Source: Alphaproteobacteria bacterium (lineage in GTDB: Bacteria > Pseudomonadota > Alphaproteobacteria > Rickettsiales > JABSSG01). From it: a DNA stretch of 12,969 bases. Every line of letters begins with the position of its first letter. Within the stretch, counting starts at the first letter, position 1. Shown in pieces: positions 1-7,722 of this stretch. Location of the stretch: assembly GCA_022600235.1 (NCBI GenBank), contig JAHZKS010000112.1, forward strand, positions 1 through 12,969. Reading direction: 5' to 3'. Under the pieces are notes generated by a model. That model made no database searches, had not been told where the DNA came from, and saw nothing but the letters and a program-made list of their open reading frames with translations. The position numbers were made by a program, and so were the translations under genes.

Positions 1-326
1 ACTCTAATGTTTTTACAACCCTTCTGAGTCTTATCCCTGCAATATATGTTTGGACTCCTATTACTGCTAAAGATTTGATTATGTTTGTAGCCCTTGGTTT
101 GGTTGCAAATCTTATATTATATTGTCTGTTAAAATCATTTGAAATTGTAGAAGCTTCTGCAGTAGCGCCTTATAGATATATAGAGCTTATATTTGCTTCA
201 AGCCTTGGATATATATTCTTTGGAGAAATAATAGATTCACATATAATTTTTGGTGCAGTAATTATAATAATTGCTACATTATTTGTGATATATGAAGGAT
301 TACTAAAGAAGAAGATTCGTACTTAA
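1..326 (+). CDS. EamA/DMT-family permease, C-terminal part (5' end outside window)
   Basis: This is the C-terminal half of a drug/metabolite-transporter-type (EamA, RhaT-like) inner-membrane permease. The reading frame is open from base 3, and the gene starts upstream of the window. A TTG at 75 and an ATG at 81 lie inside the frame, but in-frame hydrophobic sequence continues to the left edge, so neither is the real start. About 108 codons are visible. They contain three or four hydrophobic helices, a segment reading EASAVAPYRYIELIFASSLGY and a following FGE. This block is typical of the last repeat of EamA proteins (Ala/Pro-rich helix, aromatic-Glu, then G-x-x-FFGE). The protein ends with a short basic tail (KKKIRT), probably cytoplasmic. 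Substrate is unknown; in obligate intracellular bacteria such permeases often exchange metabolites with the host, but that is family knowledge, not seen here. The stop is 9 bp before ubiE, suggesting shared transcription. Confidence 0.85.
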   Translation, partial: SNVFTTLLSLIPAIYVWTPITAKDLIMFVALGLVANLILYCLLKSFEIVEASAVAPYRYIELIFASSLGYIFFGEIIDSHIIFGAVIIIIATLFVIYEGLLKKKIRT

Positions 327-335
327 ATATTAGAT

Positions 336-1091
336 ATGTCAGATAAAAAATATACTGATTTTGGATTTCAGAAAGTACCTTTTTCTGAGAAACAATCTAT
401 GGTTAATAGTGTTTTCTCAAGGGTCGCTAATAAGTATGATTTGATGAATGACCTGATGAGCTTTGGCATCCATAGGTTGTGGAAAAAAGAATTTTTATCT
501 TTAATACCAGAACACTCAGGATCTTTGCTGGATGTAGCGGGGGGAAGCGGTGATATATCTTTAGGATATTATAAAAATGCACAGAAATTAGGTAAGTTTC
601 CAAATATTACATTATGTGATATCAATATCAGTATGCTCCAGTCAGCTAGAGCAAAATTCATTGATAATAACGTTTTAGGTAGAATAGAGATTGTAGTAGG
701 GGATGCAATGGAATTGCCATTTCCAGATAATAGTTTTGATAATTTAACTATTGCATTTGGTATAAGGAATGTTGCTGATATTCAAAAAGCTTTAGGAGAA
801 TTTAAAAGGGTTCTGAAAAAAGGTGGTAAATTTTTGTGTCTAGAATTTTCTAAAGTAGATTCTAAACTATTATCAAAAATATATGAGATGTACTCTTTCA
901 ATATTATACCAAAGATAGGTAAAGTTATTACTAATGATGAAGATTCATATAAATATTTGGTTGAAAGTATAAAGAAATTTCCTACACAAGAAGCGTTTGC
1001 TAATATGATGAAAGATGCTGGTTTAGAAGGGGTGAACTACATTCCTTTATCTTCAGGGGTGGTTTCAATACATTATGGTTACAAGTTCTAG
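336..1091 (+). CDS. ubiE: UbiE, ubiquinone-biosynthesis C-methyltransferase
   Basis: SAM-dependent C-methyltransferase that converts 2-methoxy-6-polyprenyl-1,4-benzoquinol to its 5-methyl derivative in ubiquinone synthesis (the same family methylates demethylmenaquinone). The 251 residues match the usual family length. Visible marks are the N-terminal UbiE signature around residues 26-50 (VFSRVANKYDLMNDLMSFG, then HRLWK), the SAM-binding glycine motif LLDVAGGSGD at 64-73, the acidic residue of motif II in LCDIN near 95, and the second UbiE signature FPDNSFDNLTIAFGIRNV at 129-146. The C-terminal GGKFLCLEFSK and SIHYGYKF are also typical. No menaquinone genes are in view and the next gene is ubiB, so the ubiquinone role is the better inference. 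No strong Shine-Dalgarno precedes the ATG; the 9-bp gap from the permease gene suggests read-through transcription. Confidence 0.96.
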   Translation: MSDKKYTDFGFQKVPFSEKQSMVNSVFSRVANKYDLMNDLMSFGIHRLWKKEFLSLIPEHSGSLLDVAGGSGDISLGYYKNAQKLGKFPNITLCDINISMLQSARAKFIDNNVLGRIEIVVGDAMELPFPDNSFDNLTIAFGIRNVADIQKALGEFKRVLKKGGKFLCLEFSKVDSKLLSKIYEMYSFNIIPKIGKVITNDEDSYKYLVESIKKFPTQEAFANMMKDAGLEGVNYIPLSSGVVSIHYGYKF

Positions 1092-1094
1092 GTC

Positions 1095-2573
1095 ATGTTT
1101 TATAACTTTATAAGATTATTAAGAATATTTGCTATTTTATACAAAAGGGGAGCATTATTTTTATTAGATGATTTAAAAATACTGCCAAAATTCTTTGTTA
1201 CAATATTAAGTATTTTTGCTATTCATACAAGGTCTCTATCTACTGGGGTAAGAATCAGGCTAATTTTAGAGGATTTAGGTCCATTTTTTATTAAATTTGG
1301 GCAAACTTTAGCAACGAGAGCAGATTTAGTAGGGTATGATGTTGCGCAAGAATTATCAAAACTTCAGGATAAATTAGAGCCTAATTTAACAAAGTCGTCA
1401 GTATCTGAACTTATAGAAAAAGAATTAGGAGAAAATGTTGATAAACTTTTTAGGCATTTTTCAGACAAGCCAGTTGCCGCTGCTTCTATTGCTGAAGTTT
1501 TTAAAGCTGAAGATTTTTATGGCAACAAGCTTGCTGTTAAGATTCTAAAACCAGGTATAGAAAAAGAGTTTGATAAAGATCTGAAATTATTTTTTGCTAT
1601 CGCACAAATTATACAAAAAAGATTTAAAAACTCTAAAAGATTTAGATTAATAGAAATAGTAAAATCTTTTGAGCGTACAATAAATATAGAAATGGATTTT
1701 ACTCTTGAGGCAGCTGCAGCATCGGAGTTAAGTGAGAATAATTCTAAGAAATCTGGGATATATATTCCAAAAATCTTTTGGGATAAGGTATCAAAGAAAA
1801 TTCTTACGATAGAATGGGTAGAAGGTTTTCCAATAAACAATGTGGGAGAATTAAAGAAGCAAAAAATTAATATAAAGAAAGTGATTTATAACTTTACTCA
1901 TATGTTTTTGAACCAGGCTTATAAACATGGTTTTTTTCATGCTGATTTGCATCCTGGTAATGTTTTAGTAAGAAAGGATGGCTCTATTGCTTTAATAGAT
2001 TTTGGTATCATTGGTAGGTTAGATAGAAAAACTAAAGTGTATTTAGCTGAGATACTCAGAGGATTCATTACAAAAAACTATATGCATGTTGCTAAGATTC
2101 ATTTTGATGCAGGATATGTTCCAAAAAAATATTCTTTAGAAGAATTTGCTCAAGCATGTAGAGCCATAGGAGAGCCAATTGTTGGTATGTCAGCTAATGA
2201 AACATCTGTGGGTACCTTATTAACTAGGCTGTTTAAACTGACAAGAGATTTTGATATGCCTGTGCAGCCTCAATTGCTTTTAGTTCAAAAGACCACTGTA
2301 GTAGTAGAGGGTATAATATCTAGTTTAGATAAAGATGCTAATATGTGGAATATTGCAGATCCTTGGGTAAAAGAATGGGCGAAACAGAATATAGGATTTG
2401 ATGCAAAAATAATGGATTTTATAGAAGATCTAGTTGAATTTATAAAGGAATCTAATAAAAGACCTGCTGAAAAAGAAGTTATAGAAGTGACAAAAACTAG
2501 TATGAAAGTTAAAATTTTTATCATAACTTTATCAGTGCTTAGCGGTATATTAATAGCAGATAAAATACTATGA
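1095..2573 (+). CDS. ubiB: UbiB, ABC1/ADCK-type atypical kinase for ubiquinone biosynthesis
   Basis: Membrane-associated atypical protein-kinase-like ATPase required for ubiquinone biosynthesis (AarF/ABC1/UbiB family). At 492 residues it is close to the usual 500-550. Family marks are the KxGQ motif (KFGQ, 67-70), the Ala-rich nucleotide loop AAASIAEV (128-135) replacing a canonical glycine-rich loop, the ATP-site lysine in VKIL (Lys149), the ExD motif (Glu199-Asp201), the catalytic loop HADLHPGN (282-289) and the metal-binding DFG (302-304). The last ~20 residues form one clear hydrophobic helix (about 472-488), the expected C-terminal inner-membrane anchor. It starts 3 bp after the ubiE stop, and its TGA shares an ATGA with xthA, so translational coupling across ubiE-ubiB-xthA is likely. 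All key residues are present. Confidence 0.96.
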   Translation: MFYNFIRLLRIFAILYKRGALFLLDDLKILPKFFVTILSIFAIHTRSLSTGVRIRLILEDLGPFFIKFGQTLATRADLVGYDVAQELSKLQDKLEPNLTKSSVSELIEKELGENVDKLFRHFSDKPVAAASIAEVFKAEDFYGNKLAVKILKPGIEKEFDKDLKLFFAIAQIIQKRFKNSKRFRLIEIVKSFERTINIEMDFTLEAAAASELSENNSKKSGIYIPKIFWDKVSKKILTIEWVEGFPINNVGELKKQKINIKKVIYNFTHMFLNQAYKHGFFHADLHPGNVLVRKDGSIALIDFGIIGRLDRKTKVYLAEILRGFITKNYMHVAKIHFDAGYVPKKYSLEEFAQACRAIGEPIVGMSANETSVGTLLTRLFKLTRDFDMPVQPQLLLVQKTTVVVEGIISSLDKDANMWNIADPWVKEWAKQNIGFDAKIMDFIEDLVEFIKESNKRPAEKEVIEVTKTSMKVKIFIITLSVLSGILIADKIL

Positions 2574-3361
2574 GGATTGCTAGTTGGAATATCAATTCAG
2601 TACGTATTAGGTTTGATTTAATCAAAGATTTCGTAGAAAAATATGATCCAGATATTTTGTGTCTACAAGAAACGAAAACAGAAGATGACTTTTTTCCTCA
2701 TAAAGAAATGCAAAGCCTGGGTTTCAATTACCGAATCATTAGAGGAGAAAAGTCCTATAATGGAGTAGCTATATTATCTAAAATTCCAATAAGTCTAGCT
2801 GAAGAGCTTACTTTCATAAATAACCAAGCCAGGCACATATCCGTCATTATTAATGATGATATAGAGTTACATAACTTTTATTTTCCTGCTGGTGGTGATA
2901 TACCTGATCCAGTAGAAAATCCTAAATTTGCACATAAATTAAAATATATTGAGAATGTGTCGAACTGGTTTAAAAGATATAGATCCACAAAAGATAAAAT
3001 AATTTTGTTAGGAGATTTAAATGTTGCGCCTGGTAAGAATGACGTGTGGTCTCATAAGCAGTTGTTAGATGTAGTCTGCCATACCTACATGGAAGTATAT
3101 CATTTTCAGAGACTTCTAGATTCTATAAATTTCAGCGATTCTATAAGGAAGTTTGTGTCGCAGGAAGATAAATTATATACATGGTGGAGTTATCGAAATA
3201 AAGACTGGAAGAGATTTAATAAAGGTAGGAGGTTAGATCATATACTAACTACTAGCGCGTTAGAAAAATCATTAACTGGTTGTAGTATATATAAAGAAAG
3301 TAGAGATGCTGATAGGCCGTCAGATCATGTGCCTGTGTTAGTAGATTTTAACTTCTCTTGA
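2570..3361 (+). CDS. xthA: Exodeoxyribonuclease III (AP endonuclease, XthA-type)
   Basis: ExoIII/APE1-family metal-dependent endonuclease/exonuclease/phosphatase-fold enzyme that cuts DNA 5' of abasic sites and removes 3'-blocking groups in base-excision repair. The 263 residues match the family. Active-site elements are all present: Asn7 in ASWNINSVR, Glu34 in CLQETK, the tyrosine in HNFYFPAGGD (about 104), Asp149-x-Asn151 in GDLNVAP, Trp205/206 in the TWW segment, Asp223 in RRLDHIL and the terminal Asp252-His253 in SDHVPV. The PAGGD form after the tyrosine, followed by NPKFAHKL, is one I associate with an alphaproteobacterial ExoIII subgroup. The start codon overlaps the ubiB stop by 4 bp (ATGA). 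The 3' end overlaps the convergent gene on the minus strand by 14 bp, leaving no room for a classical terminator. Confidence 0.94.
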   Translation: MRIASWNINSVRIRFDLIKDFVEKYDPDILCLQETKTEDDFFPHKEMQSLGFNYRIIRGEKSYNGVAILSKIPISLAEELTFINNQARHISVIINDDIELHNFYFPAGGDIPDPVENPKFAHKLKYIENVSNWFKRYRSTKDKIILLGDLNVAPGKNDVWSHKQLLDVVCHTYMEVYHFQRLLDSINFSDSIRKFVSQEDKLYTWWSYRNKDWKRFNKGRRLDHILTTSALEKSLTGCSIYKESRDADRPSDHVPVLVDFNFS

Positions 3362-3944
3362 GTGAGTTGCCTTTCGAATTTTGTATTCTAGTTTTTGGAT
3401 CTATTTTTTTAAATTTGTCAGAAAATTTTATACCACTCTTCATGATTTCTTGTACTTTTTCTTCTAGTCCTGGAAAATTCATGTTCTGGTCTTTAGGAGA
3501 TATACTTGTTGCAAGTTTCTTTTGTCTTTCTTTGTAAAGTTCTTGTATGGTGATAGTTGAAAATTCTTTTTTAAGTCTAGATTGTTCTTGGGCTGAGATT
3601 TTTTCAGCTGATATTTGGAGTTTTTTAGATTTTTTGCTTAATGTAGCTATAAGATTCTTACTTAATACAGTCATTGCAGAATGTTTATCGACTGAGGATC
3701 CTAGTTTTCTCAATAGGTTTATTATGGTCATAATCTCATTATATATTAGTTCTTTTTGGTCTATTGGTATAGAGTCGAAATCAATAAAATCTTCTTCTCT
3801 GCCAGAGAAAAATCTTATTATATCTTCAAATAGTGCGATGATATCTTCTTCAAGGTTATCAGAGGAGTGTTTTGCACATAGTTCTCCTATTATTTTATCA
3901 ATAGTCTGGTGAAGTTTTGGATTTGTAGATTTGCCGTTACTCAT
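3348..3944 (-). CDS. Unrecognised 198-residue helical, lysine-rich protein
   Basis: I do not recognise this protein. It has no signal peptide, no membrane segment and no motif I can tie to an enzyme family. The composition suggests mostly alpha-helix: an acidic first half (for example a DNLEEDIIALFEDIIRFF stretch around 29-46) and a strongly basic second half with Lys/Gln/Ser-rich helices around 100-150 that could be coiled coil, ending in a Lys/Arg/Ser-rich tail. The ORF is probably real: it is 198 codons long, has an AAGG 8 nt before its ATG, follows the PBP gene on the same strand after only 62 bp, and ends within 14 bp of the xthA 3' end, leaving almost no non-coding DNA. It is likely co-transcribed with the PBP gene or driven from the 62-bp AT-rich gap. 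A lineage-restricted Rickettsiales protein is plausible. No function is inferred. Confidence 0.75.
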   Translation of the reverse strand: MSNGKSTNPKLHQTIDKIIGELCAKHSSDNLEEDIIALFEDIIRFFSGREEDFIDFDSIPIDQKELIYNEIMTIINLLRKLGSSVDKHSAMTVLSKNLIATLSKKSKKLQISAEKISAQEQSRLKKEFSTITIQELYKERQKKLATSISPKDQNMNFPGLEEKVQEIMKSGIKFSDKFKKIDPKTRIQNSKGNSLKRS

Positions 3945-4006
3945 TATAGAAGCCTTAATATATATGAATTAATTCTATTTTTTTTTCATTAACGAAAGGT
4001 TAACTG

Positions 4007-5866
4007 TTAGGTGTCTAGTTTGTGTTTGTGTATCTGTCTCAGTATGTTTCTTGCGATAATAGTTGGAAAAGTTCCTCCGGTAATATACTTGGTTGGGCTA
4101 TAATCATCATTTCCAATCCATACCCCTATTATATGTTTGTCTGTATATCCAATAAACCATGCGTCTCTAAAATCTTGCGAAGTTCCAGTTTTGCCACTAA
4201 CTTTGAAACTAGATGCTGCTTTTCGTGCACTACCATCTATTACAGCTCTTCTAAGTAGAAATTGCATTTTCTCAGTTGCATCTGCGGAAATAACTCTCTT
4301 TTCAATAATGTTAGATTTTTTATATATTGGTTCATCATTTTTTCTATTTACTATGTAATCTATAGATTGTGTGTCTAGAAATAATCCATTATTTGCTATT
4401 ATTCCATGTGCCTTTGTAATTTCTAGCAAAGTGTTAGAAGAAGATCCTAGGGCCGATGCTAAATTGTAATCTATGTGCGATTCAATTCCTAGCTTGCGTG
4501 CAGTTTTAATGACTTTTGATACTCCGACCTTCTCCATAAGTTGGATGGATATAGTATTAAGAGATTTTCTAAAACCTTCTTCTAGCGTTATTTCTCCAAG
4601 AAAATTTTTATGAAAATTTTGTGGCTCCCAGTCATCATATTTTATTGGTTTGTCTTCAATTTTATTATCAGGAGAGAATCCATTTTCCATGGCTGATGTA
4701 TATACTATAGTTTTAAAAACTGATCCAGATGGTCTGGAGGCTTGCGTTGCTCTGTTAAAGCTGCTTCTTGAAAAATCTGTTCCTCCTATCATGCTTAATA
4801 TATTTCCATTGTAATCCATTATTATTACCGCACCTTCATTGGCATTGCGTTTTTCCTTTATAGTTTTCATTTCTCTAGTGAATGCAGATTTTGCTATAGA
4901 GTGTATTGATTTATCAAAGGTAGTTTTGACTATAATATCTCCTGAATCTTCACTGCTGACATAGTCGTATATTTGATCATAAACCCAATTTGTGAAATAG
5001 TCTCTTCTTATAGAACCCATAAGCTTTGTATCTAAAATAACAGAAGAATTTGTTGCTTCTTTTAATTGGTCATTACTTATAAAATTTGCTTCATGCATAT
5101 TCAGTAGTATCTGATATGCTCTGCTTCCACTCAGATCTTTATTATTATTAGGAGAGAAACGGGAAGGAGACTTTAAAAGACCTGCAAGTAAGGCGGATTC
5201 ATATAGGTTTAAGTCTTGCACATTTTTTGCGAAATAGTATTTTGCAGCTGCAGATATTCCAAATATTCCAGAGCCCATATATGCTCTATTAAGATAAGTG
5301 GTTATTATTTGTTGTTTTGAATATTTTCTTTCTATTTCTAAAGCTAAAAATGCTTCTTTGAATTTTCTAGTTAATTTTCTTTCTGATGTTAAGAACATTA
5401 TTTTAGCAAGCTGTTGTGTTATTGTACTTCCACCTTGAACAGTTCTTCCGGCTCTAAAGTTTGCAGCTGTAGCTCTTATTATTCCTGATATATCAATGCC
5501 AAAATGATCAAAGAATTTTCTATCTTCTGTCGCAATAACAGCATTTATAAGATCACGCGGTATTTCGTAATAATTTACGTGTTTTCCGTGCATATCTCCG
5601 TATACAGCTAGTACATCACCTTGGTTATCAAGCATGGTTACTTTGTTTCCATGTTGGTATGGCTCTGCTATGGCATCTATGCTTGGAAGGTCATGAAATA
5701 TGTATAGTAAATACGCAAGAAAAAATGTTGTAAGCCATGCGCCTATAATAATAAAATAGCGAAAATAGAAAATTATACCTTTGTGTTTTTTATCTAATTT
5801 TAGTGTACTCAAAAATCTTTTTACTTTTGATACAAAAACTCTTATCTTATTTAGATCTAAAGACAT
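4007..5866 (-). CDS. mrcA: Class A (bifunctional) penicillin-binding protein, PBP1A-like
   Basis: Inner-membrane-anchored peptidoglycan synthase with glycosyltransferase and transpeptidase activity. An N-terminal basic tail precedes one membrane helix (about residues 34-55). The GT51 domain follows: ATEDRKFFDHFG at 112-123 with the catalytic Glu114, GGSTITQQLAK at 145-155, RKFKEAFLALEIERKYSK at 167-184, and YLNRAYMGSGIFGI at 191-204. The transpeptidase domain has the S-x-x-K motif Ser382-Val-Phe-Lys385, the S-x-N motif Ser435-Leu-Asn437 and the K-T-G motif at 559-561. Both catalytic centres look intact. At 619 residues it is shorter than typical Gram-negative PBP1A (about 750-850), with little inserted sequence between the two catalytic domains, so the 1A name is by class and tentative; other class A subtypes are possible. 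It diverges from the ABC-transporter gene, with 15 bp between start codons. Confidence 0.93.
   Translation of the reverse strand: MSLDLNKIRVFVSKVKRFLSTLKLDKKHKGIIFYFRYFIIIGAWLTTFFLAYLLYIFHDLPSIDAIAEPYQHGNKVTMLDNQGDVLAVYGDMHGKHVNYYEIPRDLINAVIATEDRKFFDHFGIDISGIIRATAANFRAGRTVQGGSTITQQLAKIMFLTSERKLTRKFKEAFLALEIERKYSKQQIITTYLNRAYMGSGIFGISAAAKYYFAKNVQDLNLYESALLAGLLKSPSRFSPNNNKDLSGSRAYQILLNMHEANFISNDQLKEATNSSVILDTKLMGSIRRDYFTNWVYDQIYDYVSSEDSGDIIVKTTFDKSIHSIAKSAFTREMKTIKEKRNANEGAVIIMDYNGNILSMIGGTDFSRSSFNRATQASRPSGSVFKTIVYTSAMENGFSPDNKIEDKPIKYDDWEPQNFHKNFLGEITLEEGFRKSLNTISIQLMEKVGVSKVIKTARKLGIESHIDYNLASALGSSSNTLLEITKAHGIIANNGLFLDTQSIDYIVNRKNDEPIYKKSNIIEKRVISADATEKMQFLLRRAVIDGSARKAASSFKVSGKTGTSQDFRDAWFIGYTDKHIIGVWIGNDDYSPTKYITGGTFPTIIARNILRQIHKHKLDT
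5850..5861. promoter_or_regulatory. Perfect 12-bp palindrome next to the divergent start codons (possible operator)
   Basis: The sequence TTTAGATCTAAA is a perfect inverted repeat. It lies inside the first codons of the PBP gene and about 20 bp upstream of the ABC-transporter ATG. Its position between two closely spaced divergent genes would suit an operator acting on both. However, 12-bp palindromes are expected by chance a few times in 13 kb of AT-rich DNA, so the call is weak. Confidence 0.15.
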
Positions 5867-5881
5867 TCTTTATTGGTGTGT

Positions 5882-7594
5882 ATGAATATAAAAAATAATA
5901 GTTTGGTTTATCTAAGTATATATTTGAAGAAGTATAAATTAAATCTATTTTTAGTTTTTGTTGCTTTAGTTTTTTCTGCACTGTCCGTATTAAGCATAGG
6001 TGTTGCTGTTAGATACTTTGTAAATTACGGTTTTTCTTCTGGTGATTCAAACTCATTGAATATAGCTGCAATAACATTATCTGGTATTTTATTAGTATTA
6101 GCATTGTCTAGTGCAATTAGGTCTTATCTAATTAACATGATATGTGAGAAAGTGGTAATTGATATTAACAGAGATATTTATAAAAGACTTCTTAATACAT
6201 CTATTTCTTATTTTGAAAAAATCAGTGTATCAGATCTAGTATCAAGGTTAACAAATGATACTCAATTGATACAAAACGTCATTAATTCAGTTTTTTCATT
6301 TTTCATTCGTAACAGCATTATGATGATAGGCGGGATTATTTTATTATTTGCAACAAACACATTACTGACAATGTATGTTGTAACCGCTGTGCCTGTGATA
6401 GTATTTCCTATTATGATAATATCAAAAAAAGTAAGGTCATCTTCTAAAGATGCACAGACTAAATTGTCTAGAATGGGAAGCCATATAGCTGAAACCCTTT
6501 CAGGGATAAGGTTAGTTAAAGTGAGTAATGCCGAAAAATACGAAGAGAATAATTTTGCACATCTTACCAAAGAATATATTGATAGTGCTATTATGCGCAA
6601 TACTTCTAGGTCTATGTTAGTTGGTATTGTTATAGGTTTAGTATCTATATCTACATTGGTGGTGCTCTGGATAGGTGGTCATCAGGTTCTATTAAGTAAT
6701 ATGAGTAGCGGTGAATTGGTTTCTTTTGTTTTTTATTCAATAATTGTTGCTTCTTCTATGGGTGGTATGTCTGAAGTGATAGGAGATATAAATAGAGCGT
6801 CTGGTGCTGCAGAAAGAATAGTAGAGCTATATTCTTTGGAATCATCTAGTAATTCTGTGATCAAGAGTAATGCTTTAGAAATAGACAAATCTATTAATAT
6901 AGATTTTGAAAAAGTATCTTTTTATTACCCATCCAGAGCAGAAAAAAATATATTAGAAAATTTTTCTTTTTCTATGCATTCAGGTGATAAAGTAGCATTG
7001 GTAGGGAAATCTGGCTCTGGAAAGACTACCATAGTGAGTCTTCTCCTTAGGTTTTATAAGCCTACTAAGGGTAAAATTATTGTGAATGATGTTGATATCC
7101 AAACTTTATCTGTAAAAGAGTTAAGAGATAGAATCGGAATAGTGTCACAAGAAACCTTCATTTTTTCTAACACAGCATTATATAATATAGCTTATGGTAG
7201 TAGTGGTAAAAGCAAGGAAGAAATTATCAATGCAGCTAAATTAGCTAACATACATGAATTTATAGAATCTTTGCCTGAAGGATATAATACTCATCTTGGA
7301 GAAAGAGGTTCCGCTCTTTCGGGCGGGCAGAAGCAAAGGATAGCAATTGCTAGAGTGCTTCTGAAAGATCCTCAGATTCTAATTCTAGATGAGGCAACTA
7401 GTAACTTGGACGAAGAAAATGCTAAAATAATTCAGTGCGAATTAGAAAGTTTAATGAAGAGTAGGGCTACATTAATTATATCGCATAGGGCAAATGCTGT
7501 AAGAAATTGTAATAAAATTATTTCTTTAGACGAAGGAAAAATAATAGACTGTGACGCTCTGCATGAAAAAAAGAAAATGTTTCAAGATATATAG
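5882..7594 (+). CDS. ABC exporter half-transporter, fused permease and ATPase (ABCB/MsbA-like)
   Basis: A type I ABC exporter half-molecule that would act as a homodimer in the inner membrane. From the ATG at 5882 it is 570 residues. In-frame TTG 5873 is possible but is less likely and sits almost on the divergent PBP start. Six hydrophobic helices fall at roughly 22-45, 61-82, 138-158, 162-184, 248-268 and 280-300. The nucleotide-binding domain has Walker A GKSGSGKT (375-382, Lys381), signature LSGGQ (479-483), Walker B LILDEAT with Asp503 and catalytic Glu504, D-loop SNLDEE and H-loop His535 (ISHR). All ATPase residues are intact. The sequence resembles MsbA-type lipid A flippases and related multidrug exporters; the substrate cannot be told from sequence. 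The next gene, virB8, is separated by a 128-bp spacer, so this transporter is probably not part of the vir transcription unit, though read-through cannot be excluded. Confidence 0.92.
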   Translation: MNIKNNSLVYLSIYLKKYKLNLFLVFVALVFSALSVLSIGVAVRYFVNYGFSSGDSNSLNIAAITLSGILLVLALSSAIRSYLINMICEKVVIDINRDIYKRLLNTSISYFEKISVSDLVSRLTNDTQLIQNVINSVFSFFIRNSIMMIGGIILLFATNTLLTMYVVTAVPVIVFPIMIISKKVRSSSKDAQTKLSRMGSHIAETLSGIRLVKVSNAEKYEENNFAHLTKEYIDSAIMRNTSRSMLVGIVIGLVSISTLVVLWIGGHQVLLSNMSSGELVSFVFYSIIVASSMGGMSEVIGDINRASGAAERIVELYSLESSSNSVIKSNALEIDKSINIDFEKVSFYYPSRAEKNILENFSFSMHSGDKVALVGKSGSGKTTIVSLLLRFYKPTKGKIIVNDVDIQTLSVKELRDRIGIVSQETFIFSNTALYNIAYGSSGKSKEEIINAAKLANIHEFIESLPEGYNTHLGERGSALSGGQKQRIAIARVLLKDPQILILDEATSNLDEENAKIIQCELESLMKSRATLIISHRANAVRNCNKIISLDEGKIIDCDALHEKKKMFQDI

Positions 7595-7648
7595 GTGCTT
7601 TGCAACAGTACTGAATAGGTTTGTGATCTTTTGTTTTGTATTCGAGCT

Positions 7649-7671
7649 AAAATTGCAATAAATACAATTTT
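7649..7671. repeat. A/T-rich inverted repeat in the virB8 leader
   Basis: AAAATTG (7649-7655) and CAATTTT (7665-7671) form a perfect 7-bp inverted repeat around a 9-base loop. The right arm runs into TTTTT, so it could be a weak terminator for the ABC-transporter gene. Alternatively it could be a binding site, since the candidate -35 box overlaps the left arm. With one G-C pair in the stem, RNA stability would be low. Confidence 0.25.
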
Positions 7672-7682
7672 TATGATATATT
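7653..7682 (+). promoter_or_regulatory. Candidate sigma-70-type promoter for virB8-virD4
   Basis: TTGCAA (7653-7658) is followed after 18 bp by TATATT (7677-7682), about 40 bp upstream of the virB8 start. Both hexamers resemble vegetative consensus boxes. In DNA this AT-rich such matches are common, so the support is mainly positional: it is the only sizeable gap before five tightly linked genes. Confidence 0.3.
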
Positions 7683-7722
7683 TTGTAATAGATATTCTAT
7701 TTAAGGTGTATCAAGTTATTTT

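Larger units (their letters stand above)
7595..7722 (+). other. 128-bp spacer upstream of the vir operon
   Basis: This is the largest gap between genes in the window. It is very AT-rich and sits where the vir operon promoter and any terminator for the ABC-transporter gene should be. I see a candidate promoter, an A/T-rich inverted repeat (7649-7671) and a possible Shine-Dalgarno AAGGTG (7703-7708) that lies 14 nt before the virB8 ATG, further away than usual. A 27-codon ORF (7673-7756) runs into virB8 and is probably chance. No lipobox-bearing virB7-like ORF is visible here. Confidence 0.6.

Noticed and set aside
1517..1840. Minus-strand open frame within ubiB, and similar antisense frames in xthA-side, PBP, ABC and virB11 regions
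   Set aside because: Each lies wholly inside a well-supported gene, encodes no recognisable protein and reflects the codon bias of the sense gene.
2870..2900. PAGGD replacing the common PNG after the ExoIII tyrosine, considered as an altered active site
   Set aside because: The active-site tyrosine itself is kept, and I recall this variant from alphaproteobacterial ExoIII proteins, so it is not unusual.
3966..3986. GAATTAATTC palindrome close to a run of nine T, considered as a terminator
   Set aside because: On the plus strand no gene ends just before it, and on the minus strand, where the flanking genes lie, the run is A, not T. The palindrome also has no loop.
5873..5881. TTG at 5873 as the ABC-transporter start
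   Set aside because: It adds only three residues (MVC) and sits 6 bp from the divergent PBP start codon; the ATG at 5882 begins a normal N-terminus.
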